Source: Desarmillaria ectypa (taxonomy: Eukaryota; Basidiomycota; Agaricomycetes; Agaricales; Physalacriaceae). Taken from it: DNA of 64,000 bases. The DNA lies in NCBI GenBank assembly GCA_030407005.1, contig JAUDYN010000007.1, positions 372,001-436,000 on the forward strand. The letters are read 5' to 3'. The translations under genes were made by a program, and so were the position numbers. Position 1 is the stretch's first letter. Every line of letters begins with the position of its first letter. The notes under the pieces are model-generated. The model had not been told where the DNA came from. It did not search any database and saw only the letters and a list, made by a program, of their open reading frames with translations. This document shows, piece by piece, positions 48,609 through 59,229 of the stretch.

Positions 48609-49857
48609 TCAAAGCGCTACTCTCCTGCCTTCCTTCGCGCTAAGGGTTATGGCGTCTATCACACGATGGATTTTCACAGCATCGTCAATCGTCGCATGCG
48701 TACCCTCATTTCCTTTGGGGAACTCGGCCCAGCCGGTGGCCAAGTTTCCAATAAGCCCAGTGCTCTCCACCTCTACAAGCTTTCCATTCAAATAGAGCTT
48801 CGGGTCCCGAATGTGCACGAAAGCGGCGCTCATCTGATCATCCGTCAGCCGGATAGAGCCCTCCTCTCCATCAATCTCCCACAGAAGTTGTTGTCGACCT
48901 TGAGTGGCGGTAACGCCTCCACGCCAATTCTCGCTAACAAGAACGCCAGATTCGAATGCCCCAGTGAAAGAGATGTGGTCAGCTGAAGTATTAGTGACGG
49001 TTTCGAGGACATGGCCTTCGGTGTCTACTACTTCTGCTGTAGGATAAAGGATTGCAGCAGTTGCGCTGAGGTAGCTGAGGTCGCCGAATATGTAGGTTAA
49101 GACATCGAGATGATGGCCAATAGCGATGTCCAGCATAGACGACCCTGTAAGATGATGAGAACTTGTAACGCAGGCAGCCTCGAACGTACCAGCAGCGGGG
49201 TCAAATGTAATTGCTGCATTTGCTTTGTTTATTCGCGGGCCCCAGTACCCTAGTTCTCTGGGTGCTAGGCCAACCTGGTTGATGGTCAGCAGCCGCTTGA
49301 CGGCACCTTCAACAGGCATACACACCAGAGACGTGGACAAAACCTTTCCAATTTTGCCAGAGTCAATAATTTCTTTAACCTAGGGTTGAAATCAGCGTTG
49401 TACGAATATATCAGCACCCAGTTCAAACCTTCTTCACAACAGCAGAGTGCCGCCCCTGGAGCCCGACCATTGATCGCAAACCCTTCGCGCGAGCTTTCTC
49501 TGCAAACTCCAAAGTTTCCTTGGTGTTCCTTCCAGCAGGCCACTCAATGAAGAAATCCTTGTCAGCATCAAGAACCGGGGTGAGCGCGTCGTAATGATCA
49601 GGCGACCTGACGGAAACTGCAACGAAATCGACATTAGGGTCGGCAGCGATTTTGGACGTCGAGCCATAGTACGGCGTTACAGGATGGCCTACTGCTTCGC
49701 TCTGCTTCTCCGCTGATGCCTGAGATGACTCTGGAGACGACGTGGATACTGCCGTAAGGCTATATTTTTCATTCTTGAGCAGCGTCGGGGCAAGCAGAAT
49801 CGACGCCCAGCCTTACTTGGAGAGACCGACGAATCCGACTTTGATTGGGACAGTCAT
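48609..49857 (-). pseudogene. GAL80-like Gfo/Idh/MocA oxidoreductase with one in-frame stop
   Basis: NAD(P)-binding oxidoreductase fold. Fungal relatives include the regulator Gal80 and many uncharacterised enzymes, so enzyme versus regulator is open. ATG at 49857; exon 49429-49857 and exon(s) 48609-49379. It reads MTVPIKVGFVGLSK, then TAA (codon 15), then GWASILLAPTLLK, YSLTAVSTSS, VDFVAVSVRSPDHYDAL, FFIEWPAGRNTKETLEFA, LQGRHSAVVKK, VKEIIDSGKIGKVLS and DIAIGHHLDVLTYIFGDLS. A GTACG..ACAG segment of 45 nt near 49150-49194 is probably an intron that keeps the frame. The EWP replaces the EKP of typical dehydrogenases, as in Gal80-like proteins. Everything except the TAA at 49813-49815 is open, so the gene is either recently dead, read through, or mis-sequenced at one base. 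Confidence 0.8.
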
Positions 49858-51385
49858 AGAAAGAGTTCAGGGTAGAAGTACAGCGATGGTGATGCTTTTC
49901 AAACTCAAAAGGCGTTACTCATCATTGTTTCCCGTGAGTTGCATGTCTTAGCATTTGCGAATCGGCTCGTGTTATAGCCGGAGAAGATTCGACTGCCGGC
50001 GGCAGAAATATATTTTACCGCCGGCTACACCTTTCACTCTCTCCAATTATGATCTGTAGCAACATAGCTTCGCAGAGAAAATTTCGAAATTCCTATGTCA
50101 ACCTCCTGCTCAATGTCGCATAGCACCTGAGAATCGTTCTTTCCCGTGTTTCATCAGAGTCACTGAGGCGCCGCCAGGCTGATTTACACTAGGATCGCTC
50201 CACGATGTTCCACCTGCTGTTGCTCAGAATGCCCTTAGAACGCCTAGGCCTCTTCAGCTGACTTCTGCCTAGGCTTCTCAAGGCGTAGTGGGTCCCGGAA
50301 TCCCCGTCTTCCAACATGGTTACTTGAGTATGACAGGCAAGTGCCTTCCGTAGGACTCACTGTCATCGTATGCCTTGCTAAGTTCGCCGTGAAGCTTATC
50401 GTATTGCGGCATCGTGTTATAACACCATCAGTGGCATAGACGACATTTTCTAGTCGAAGAATCTGAACGCCGCCATTTGTTTTACCAATTTTCGCCCACT
50501 GTTCTTCTATGTCATCCGGGTGATGAGTCTCTACGGTGTTCTTTGAAGCGGGTAGGATACAACTTCTCGTAGATCATTTGACCGAAGTTTCATTATTCCG
50601 GTCCACGTGTGCTGGAGAAGACGCTGAAGGAACAAGATTGCCATGGAATTGGTGTCTTCTAACAACTGTGTATCCAGGGCAATGCGTCGCTGATCTACGC
50701 TTTCTTCAGGGAACCCATGACGATTTGAAAGTACCTTGGGAATACGGGGACTTGATGTGGTTATTTCTTCCGGCGATGCTAATCCTCTTTCTTGAGAAGC
50801 GTCAATTTGTTTGGAGAGATTGGTAGAGTTACTATCTCCGTTGTATTGCCGTCTGATTAATTCGCTTCAGGTGAGAGCTTCGCTTACCGTTATCAACTTT
50901 CCGTGGCGGTCTCTTCTTGGCGCGTCGCATTCACTTAGCGTTCCCTGGCACGTCTGCAGTGGGCCGTCCGGTTAACTCAGTTCGGTTATCTGGTTAACTC
51001 TTCGAAGCCTGTGAATGACACTAGGTCATGATCGCGCCGCTGCGACCAAGTCGTATAACACTGTCTGTCTTAAAATATACACGCAACGGACGCATGTCTT
51101 CCAGGATAGCAGGACCTAGAAAACTTCCTGCTCAAGGGACCAGGCGAAGAAAAGTTTTTGATCACCTGGAAGCGGTCGGATGACAATCTCTTAGATCGTT
51201 GATCGAAGATTGGCATGACTCTTCCTTAATCCTGTTTGCATCGAACCATTCCCGCCACGCATTATTCTCGTATCTCATATATGGTAAGGAACTTTGGCCC
51301 CCGGTGACAATGTTTAACTTTCGTCGTGCTACCAGTTCTGTCTGTCACATTTCGCCTTGAAGGTCGTACCGAACTTTCAACATAG
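49858..51385. other. Intergenic between GAL80-like gene and FAD monooxygenase copy 1
   Basis: Divergent upstream regions of two genes, about 1.5 kb. It holds a GCCGGCGG/CCGCCGGC inverted repeat at 49995-50025 and a direct repeat of GCCTAGGC near 50242 and 50269. No coding sequence was recognised. Confidence 0.55.
49995..50025. promoter_or_regulatory. Inverted repeat enclosing a TATA-like box
   Basis: GCCGGCGG (49995-50002) and its exact reverse complement CCGCCGGC (50018-50025) flank AAATATATTT. The position is about 140-170 bp upstream of the GAL80-like ATG. CGG/CCG arms suit binding by a Zn2Cys6 factor or a stem-loop; this is an inference. Confidence 0.5.
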
Positions 51386-53505
51386 ATGGATTTGCTTTGG
51401 GTATCTGCTCTTATTCTAATCGTCTATCATGCTTGCCTGCTACTTGGACGCGCTCTCAGACAAAGGCTGCTACAGAAACAGACGTGTGTCAACGACATAC
51501 ACAATCTGGGATATTCCCGTGCTTCGACCGAAAAGATCAAAGGTACGGCTGTAGTCTGTGGTGGAAGGTAATTGACCAATGATTCTGTATTTTCCTCATG
51601 TCCTGATATTCTATGAAGCATATCAGGTCTTCTGACAGCCCGTGTATGCCATGACCACTTTGAAAATGTCATCATCGTCGAGCCAGAAGAATGGTTAGAC
51701 AGTGATGATGCGAAGCGCGTGGATTCCTGGAATCAGAAGAATATTCGGTCGCGCGTTATGCAATACGACTCCCTGCAAGGTTTGCGAACTGTGACCTCTG
51801 AGATATCTCATTAACTGAATTACTGTGCTAGGGGTTCAGGTGTTCGCTTACAGAGGCTTTTGCAAACTGTTCCCCGGATTTGAGAGTGAATGTAAAGCCT
51901 CAGATATAAAGTCAGCTAACTTTTGGGACTCTAACTGCAGACGTGCTGACGACCTGCGCGCATAGTGTTTGTCCAGGTGATTTTCGCACATCTACGTGGG
52001 GTATGTGGACCATGACGCCCTACGCGGAATACGACGGACACCTTCCAAAAACCATGTTTGTCAGTCGTCGCGGCCTTGAGACTCTGATTCGCCGGCTCGT
52101 ACTATGCGGTCGATACGAGAATATCGAGCAAATGACTGGGACTGTGACTGGAGCATCCCGCAGCAGCTCTAATCCACAATACCTCGACAAAGTTATTATC
52201 CGAACAGCCAACGGCATTCGCACCGTCCAAGCCTCTATGGTCGTAGGTAAGTGATATCCTATGCCCATTTCCACGAGCAACCGACCTGATATCGTTCTCA
52301 GACTGCACAGGCCCTGCATGCGCTGGTATTAAATGGCTGAGGCGAGAAGGATTCGGGACAGCAGCCGAGTACCCCAGAGGAAAACTTCCCCTCGACGAGC
52401 TCAAAATCGCATACGACCAGAAGATTCACTACTCAACGTTTCATTTCCATGTTCCGAAGGAAGTCGGGAATCGCTTTCCGGGACTCCCGACTAAATATGA
52501 TGACTGTGGACCCATTTACAATTGTACCACAGATTATACTGTCGACCATCGAAGCATATACGCTCAACGCGTCGAGGGTAATTCTGGTGACTGTCACCTG
52601 CTTTATGCGACTTTATGATTAACTGACGCCATACAGTCCAAATATGTTGTGGTGCATGGGGCGATTTGGACCTCCCTCAAACTCTTGATGAAGTCAAGCA
52701 CTATGTACGGACGATGACTACGAAGAAGGCAATCCCCGATTGGTTCTTCTCTTGTATTGACATCTTGGAGGAGGTCCAGGATTCTATGACTTGCAGTCGC
52801 GTCCGCGTTCGTGAGTCTTGCCTCATGCTTGGGAAGTACAATACTGATCTGACTCAAACACGTAGCTCCAACAACTTACGTGCGGTTCGAGAACGCGGTC
52901 AACTTGCCATCCAATTGGGTTGCCATTGGCGACAGTGTGATGAGGGTGAATCCCGTCTTTGGGTGTGTTCCGCATTGCTGAGCGCACAGCCTATTCATTT
53001 CTTGTCATAGACAAGGTTGTACAAAAGCCCTTCTGGGTGCGATATGCCTGAATACAATGCTTGTAGGCGTTCAGACGACCGTCGCACTTCCTCGAAAATT
53101 TTCTCAGATGTTCTTCGAAATGCAAGGCGCTAAAATCGCACCTCTCTGGTAATTTCACCGCGTATGCAGCTGAGGTCTTTGAAGTAATATTTTTGCTTTG
53201 TTAGGACGGGCGTAAAGGCTGGAGACTATGGGTACGAGACAACCATCCCTATTCCTGGAGAACACCTATCGAAGGGATGGTTCCTCCGGTGGTATATTAG
53301 GAAGCTCCACATCCTTGCATTCACGGTGTGCTGATTTTTGCTTCTGTTACAAATTGTGATACGAGTACTTATTTGGTCGTAGGACAAACAAGCTGGTTCA
53401 TCCCTGTGGCATGTAAAGATGTTTTTGGCACCCCCGATCGATAACATACAGTTGGGGCTGGTGTTGAAGGTTGCATGGAATTTTATCAGAGACCCTTGGG
53501 CTTAA
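51386..53505 (+). CDS. Membrane-anchored FAD monooxygenase, copy 1 (intact)
   Basis: Flavoprotein of the PHBH-like (group A) fold, expected to hydroxylate or oxidise a small molecule using NAD(P)H and O2. Exons: 51386-51567, 51619-51779, 51832-51891, 51977-52246, 52302-52577, 52637-52810, 52866-52962, 53011-53148, 53205-53325, 53383-53505; 533 aa, frame exact. An N-terminal hydrophobic segment (LLWVSALILIVYHACLLLG) suggests ER anchoring. FAD ADP-binding motif GTAVVCGGSISGLLTARVC ends in VEPE. The second FAD motif is VAIGDSVMRVNPVFGQG. DCTGPACAGIKWL lies at the usual DG-motif position. An alternative acceptor (51940) would add 12 residues; 51976 was preferred because paralogues align as CDFRTSTWG. 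Substrate unknown. Confidence 0.88.
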
Positions 53506-53666
53506 CAGAAGCGAGCGTCCTGTGATATCGGTTACGGAGGATTTGGTTAAATAATTTATTGTGTGAAGGGTATTTGATTGCACTTAATATAGCATTGTCT
53601 ATTCATCGTCTAGATCCAAAATATACTTTGAAAACACCCCTCAGGTGAGACAAATAGGATGGATCT

Positions 53667-54209
53667 CTACTGGTGTCGAGGGTTGGACCATGTACCACAT
53701 TCTAATCCTATAGGACCAATGAAACTGTTGCAAGAACTCTGCGAGCAGCAGTCATGTCTCTGGTTTGTATTTGAAGAAGCCGCGTACTCACAGAACAGGG
53801 ACCCAACATGCGTGAACCGCTCCCACCATCGAGGTTTTGCGCGAAATCCGTACTCATTCATGATCGCCATGACCCACTTCTTTGTGGGAACCCCCCATCC
53901 TTGGTTAGGATCTTTGCTCGCGATCGCCAGCACCCACAGGCAGTCATAAGCCGGAGAGTCCTCCGACTTGAGCCTCACGGCGATGATCTCTGCTCTGATA
54001 CCTACCTCCATGAGTGGCCGCACGTAGATGTGCTCCGCAGCAGTGACGAGGTCACATACTTGGCGTACTTCTGTGCGGTGCTTCCGTGGTTTGAAAGACC
54101 TCTTTACACGTTTGGGGTCGATAGGGAATCCGAGAACGAATTCTTCTCTGCCAAAAGATTTGGGTCTGATAGGTCCGGAGGGGGAAGAGAGTCTGAAGCG
54201 AAGTGGCAT
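53667..54209 (-). CDS. Hypothetical protein, 180 aa
   Basis: Single open frame from ATG at 54209 with a protein-like composition: EEFVLGFPIDPKRVKRSFKP, VCDLVTAAEHIYVRPLMEV, PAYDCLWVLAIASKDPNQGW and PRWWERFTHVGSL. No transmembrane segment or signal peptide is evident. It lies tail-to-tail with monooxygenase copy 1, 161 bp apart. No family is recognised. The overlapping plus-strand frame 53808-54296 is judged a shadow. Confidence 0.45.
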   Translation of the reverse strand: MPLRFRLSSPSGPIRPKSFGREEFVLGFPIDPKRVKRSFKPRKHRTEVRQVCDLVTAAEHIYVRPLMEVGIRAEIIAVRLKSEDSPAYDCLWVLAIASKDPNQGWGVPTKKWVMAIMNEYGFRAKPRWWERFTHVGSLFCEYAASSNTNQRHDCCSQSSCNSFIGPIGLECGTWSNPRHQ

Positions 54210-55755
54210 ATGTTAGCACGGTGTTTTTGGAGTGAAGCGAGGCTACAGGCGTACATCGCTGACATCAATATAGCGGTGAGCGATGATTGCCAGTGACAAG
54301 AGGATAGAGAGCCAACAGTAGCGATGATGTGACCTTTGCATGTAAGTCCAGTCGAGACCTAACATCGCTTTATTTGTATAACAATGCCATGCTTTATTGT
54401 AGTGTTTCTCCTATTTGTCATCATTGTGGCCACTAAAGGTGGACGAGTCATTTGAAACTTGACACACCATCTCTTCTACTTACCAGAACTTTCTGAGGTC
54501 GGACATGTCACTACAGACTCATAGATACTTAGTTTGATTGTTCTTAGGCTGTGTGCGAACTTCTTGGAAGGGACTGCTCTCGTATCGTAGTGTGGTGGGG
54601 CTTATGATTCGGATGTTGTTCGTCATGGGGGTCTACGGGAGCCAGCATCAGCGCATCGGTTGCAAAAGAAAGGGGAGGCCGAGTGACTGGACAGGAGTGA
54701 GTTGAAACGTGTTTCGGTCACGGGACCGATTCCCGGTAACCAACTCCGAGCCGGCAGCCGGCGGTCTTCTTTCTCCCTTATTTATAGGCACCACTAACAT
54801 TGAGGTTAGACCGTTCGTGGATCATTTTGGAATGCCGACAAATATACGCTGTTTTCTATCAATCGATGCCCGAAGTTTTGCTAATTAGTCTGATCTTTCC
54901 ATTTCAAATTGCAATAGGTGTTTAAACATTCATATCTTCATCAAAATATATCCATTCAATGCTTTTCCCCACCAGAACTCAGCTTATGATAACTACAGAC
55001 TGATTTAATGACTTTGTATTCAGAATCTACTTACTCAAGAGTGAAGTCCCGGACAAATGCTAATGAAGTTCAGGCACGACTCCTAAAAGATATTGGCGTT
55101 CATTGCTAATCTGGGATGTTCACCAAGTCAATCACGTAGCCACGCCATCACTCCCAGAGCTGGAGTGCTGTCGTGAAAGAGTCTAATATGCTACGTGCGT
55201 CAGAAAGGCATGGCGATATTAGTAGAGAAGATAGCTGAAGATATCGTTCCCTGTCTCCAACCTTCGCACTTATGTTTCGAAGCATCATACTGACAGGATG
55301 TCAACTGTCTACGGCATGAGACTCATTCATTCCCCCTTTTCCGTGAGTTTCGAGGCTATATTCAATGTTTATCTTACAGGAACAATTGATAAGCTGGAAG
55401 AAAGGGCCTTTTATATCCGTGTATTGAAAATAACAAACTATCGAAAGTTGGGTATCTTACACGTCTATAAACTCTTGATTCGATCATTAATACAATACAG
55501 CAGTGTATGAATAATATACGAGCCTCTACTTTTAATAATATAAGTCGGTCGACATATTTTTTGAGGACAACTTTCACTTCATAAAGAACATAAGGGCAAC
55601 TCCGGCGGAGAGGACTGTCACTATAAAGGCCGTTGATTTGTATCATTGTAAATAAACTGTTTTAGCTATAGCTAACGCTACAATTGGGTGGCTGATAGCT
55701 TCATTACTGTATAACGTAAACCCTTACTCTAATGGTGATTTGTGAAGTGTATAAT
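54210..55755. other. Intergenic, nothing recognised
   Basis: Upstream of the hypothetical gene and downstream of the MFS gene. A CGG-rich patch (GCCGGCAGCCGGCGG near 54750) resembles the CGG-rich element upstream of the GAL80-like gene. No coding sequence was recognised. Confidence 0.5.
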
Positions 55756-57777
55756 CTACTCTAGAGCATCAGCAGATAATTTCGTATCAGTATCGTAGGT
55801 GGCCTGCTCTGCCAAACGAGCCTCCCTCTCTAGTCTGCCTTCCAGATTAACCCCAATCTGTCGAATAACGAGCCAAGCAGGGACAAGACTGACTCCCCAC
55901 AACCCAAAGTTTATGGAGTTTGTCGGCAACGTTGCCAATGACGAGATAGAATTGAGACCGTAACTAACACACTGCGAAGCGGATTCGGTCGCACGCAGGA
56001 GCCCGGCAACACGTGAAGCACCTTCGACATCGTCGACAACTGAAGACAGGAATGTCAGCTGCTACGACGTTAAAGGAGGAACTGTAGGCTTACTGTGTCC
56101 CACGATCCAGAAGAGAAGCATATAGTTCAGTTGGAAACCTCCGACAAGGAACAGATACAAGGCGAATCCCCTTCCGAATCCAGAGCTCGACCAATCGAGA
56201 ACCACACCAGTCTTCTGATATTCATGCTAGATATTCATGAGACTAAGCAATATGAAGAGGTGCAGTCCACAACGCACCTGTATAATCGTCGACCATATCC
56301 ACCAACATCCTTGTAGACCCAGAACCACGATGAACGCAGTTCGAGCACGGAATTTCAGGGATAGTGTTGCTCGATCTAGGAAGCGCTTTCAAATAGAAGG
56401 TCTGTCAGTAGGCCGCAGGAACGAGAGTGTATTTTCCTCACACCAAGAATGTTCCCAAAGATGATGGCCACGACTGCGGAAAGGAAAGAACCCAAAGCGC
56501 GGGCGCGGACGCTGAAATGCACTGATTTTCTCCATCAGGTCTAGCTGACGTTATATGGTAGAATTGGGCCTACGGGTGAGGAAAGTGCCATTGAACGCTT
56601 CGCTAAACACGGCTTGTGTGATGAGAGGGATGGTGAGAAGGAACTAAAACACCGCGATTAACAATAATATGGTGAGATGAAGCAGGGCTCATACATTCTT
56701 AGAGAAGAATAGTCGTAAGCTGTCCTTCACTTCGCGTTTTAAATTGCTGTCTTTGATCAAATGCACTGGCGTCCCATCCGTCCGTTGGACCTTATCCGGA
56801 GAGGAGAGCAACCAAGCAGTGAAAGGAGCAAGCGCCTCTGCAACAAGTCAGTATAGAAGAAAAAAAGATATTATTGATGACTCACGAAGTGTGATAAAAA
56901 CGATATATACTTTTGGCGACACTGAACCAGCTTGCGAGCGATTCGCATTGAGTTCAAGATTGATTGCACCACCAACCATCTGACCACCAACGCGGTAGGA
57001 TAGCCAATATCCAATGAACTTTCCAATATTATGAGCCTCAGGATAATTCAGAGCCACAGCACCTTCGGCCTGTCACAAAATCGGTCAACTGACCTGCGAC
57101 AGCTCTGATGGAAGTTGACGAACGCACCATCCAAAATACGCCCGCACTGATACCACACAATGCCGCTCCGACTAGGACGAACCATTGAGTTCCAAATACG
57201 TTGTTGCAATAGAGACCAGCTGCATAGGCTGAAGAGATGCAAATGTCGGAGCGCGAGGATAGGTGAGATGAGGGATAGACATACGCGCAAAACCAGCAGC
57301 ACCGAAGGACAAAGTGGCCCTGATACCGAATCTGTTCACCATCCAGCCTGAATGAGGCCTGGTGAGTATCTCGGTCGGAGCATGGAGCGAATATATACGT
57401 ACTGCCGAGGAATGCCGTTATGACCATGAGGGCAAAGGTTAAGGCATTGGAAGCGCTAGCAGCTGGTCAGTATTCTCCAGTAGACCCAGTATTGACGGGA
57501 CGTACTTGACTAGAAATGGTTCTATAGCGGAAACCTTATTCTACAAAGATCACAAACAAAACGCGCAAGCTTACTTTGCAAACCTCCAGCGCCTAAAGAG
57601 TTCATAGCACCCCATATCCCTGCGTGACTCGGCTAAGCGCTCGCGATGACCTGCACAGAAGAGAATTTACATACCAGGTGCAAGGAAATTGGTAATCCCA
57701 AGGACCGTAGCATTGAAAAACGTCGATCGATACCAGTGAACTTTGACGGGGCTCGTATTGTGCAACGTTTCGGACAT
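55756..57777 (-). CDS. UNC93-like MFS transporter
   Basis: Major facilitator family membrane protein, probably in the plasma membrane or a vesicle; the substrate of fungal UNC93-like proteins is not established. ATG at 57777 (MSETLHNTSPVKVHWYRSTF), first helix NATVLGITNFLAPGIWGAMN, then ANALTFALMVITAFLGS, QWFVLVGAALCGISAGVFW, GKFIGYWLSYRVGGQMVGGA followed by INLELNANRSQAGSVSPKVY, SPDKVQRTDGTPVHLI, and the terminal helix LPTNSINFGLWGVSLVPAWL ending in an acidic tail (stop 55756-55758). Many short introns; not every boundary was solved, and one middle exon (about 57080-57130) was read only in parts, so intactness is probable rather than proven. It sits between monooxygenases 1 and 3. Confidence 0.8.
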
Positions 57778-59229
57778 GATGGTATGCTGATCCAAGGTCC
57801 CGAAAAAGTGGTCGTCAGCTGATGAAGGGCCTGAGGGGTAAAGCCTTGCCACCGCGCTTCTTATACATAATAACTGGGTACAGAATATCGGTTATCAAAT
57901 TGGTTGATAACGACAAGCTTCTGGCATTGACCTGGAGATTAGCGTCATGGGCATGCGAAAAGAATGTAGATTGCGTCACCAGGAACGTTTTGGCGTGCTA
58001 ATGGCGTTGAATGAGGCTTGGGTGGCTTCGCAGTGCGCGATACTTCAGGATATGAAGCAGAGCGGCTCTAAGAAAGTCCAAGCTGATGCTGAGAGAAGGG
58101 TTCGGCGGGAAGGACGGCATGAACAAATTTGTAGGGCGACATCAGGATGGTTGGCGGTGGGTTCCCACAAGAGTCGGGATGTCTCCTGAATACATATTTG
58201 ACGACCTGTCGTTAGAGGATAAACATTGAACCCTCAATGAAAGGCTCTATGTATAAACTGCAGCTAGCGAAACGGTGGCCATCGGGAATCTGGAGACCTC
58301 GTAAGATGCAGCTGCGACAAATTAGAACCACCCCCTCCCCCCACGCCAGTGGATAATCGACTCTTCTACAAAGGATAATTTAAAAACCAGAATATATCAT
58401 GTTTTTAGAGCGAGACGAGTCTGGTTCATCTTGCGCACGTGTAGACACAGTTTCTGATGGACCGACTCAGTGTGCAGTTGAGAAGCTTTTCGAGAAGACA
58501 GAACTTGACAGAAAGAAAGTAGATAGGTGTCCATTTCAGCAAAGAGAAGGAAGAGGAGATCCACGAGCTGTGCGCCCTACTATTCGTATCATCGGCGCTG
58601 GCGGTTCGAGTTTGAAGGAGTCGCGTCGACTACCACCGGCCCGATATTACCGCAGGACAGAACATCCGCCAAGTCTGGGCTTGAGTTGTCATTAAAAAAC
58701 GTTCTTTCTTCTTGCTTCCGTGCACGCGCATCTGCAACTCCTAGGTGCATGATTCAAACTATCCTGCGCAATCCTGACACCTTGTGAGCAAAGAGCGGCA
58801 GCCGGAAGATAACTCTTGCTTCGTCGCGGATGTCCAAATATATACCACTCTCATGTGGTGCGGCGATGGTCGGGAGAGAGGGGCTGCGGAAGCAGATCCA
58901 AGGACAGGATCGTAGAGGATAATTGTATCAAAACCCAGAAAAGGTGGCGGTGCTGCAATTATCGACTCCTAAGCGTCTTAAATGATAACAGGTTATCTTC
59001 TCATTCCACAACCCTCCCTTCCAGGCCCGAAGATAAATTGATTGCGATATCATCGATGATTGATAAGAACCACACAGGAACAAGACTAGTGGTTGCCTGG
59101 AACTCGTGGGTCGAGGAACCACTATAAGGGAAGAATGTATATATTTGGTAAACATTGAATACTGAACTGGATTTCCCTGAAAAGAACTTAGAAATACGTC
59201 CAGTACTCATCAAGGACGATAGTTCACTC
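57778..59229. other. Intergenic between MFS gene and FAD monooxygenase copy 3
   Basis: About 1.45 kb. Short frames at 57947-58189 and 58399-58695 show no recognisable domain and are not supported as genes. It contains the MFS promoter and the monooxygenase 3' flank. Confidence 0.5.

Noticed and set aside
48354..48986. 210-aa plus-strand frame
   Set aside because: Second half is antisense to the clear GAL80-like domain; first half has no signature.
53808..54296. 162-aa plus-strand frame
   Set aside because: Overlaps the minus-strand 180-aa frame, which has the more protein-like composition.
58399..59127. Frames of 98 and 103 aa upstream of the MFS gene
   Set aside because: No domain, no splice pattern, basic random-looking composition.
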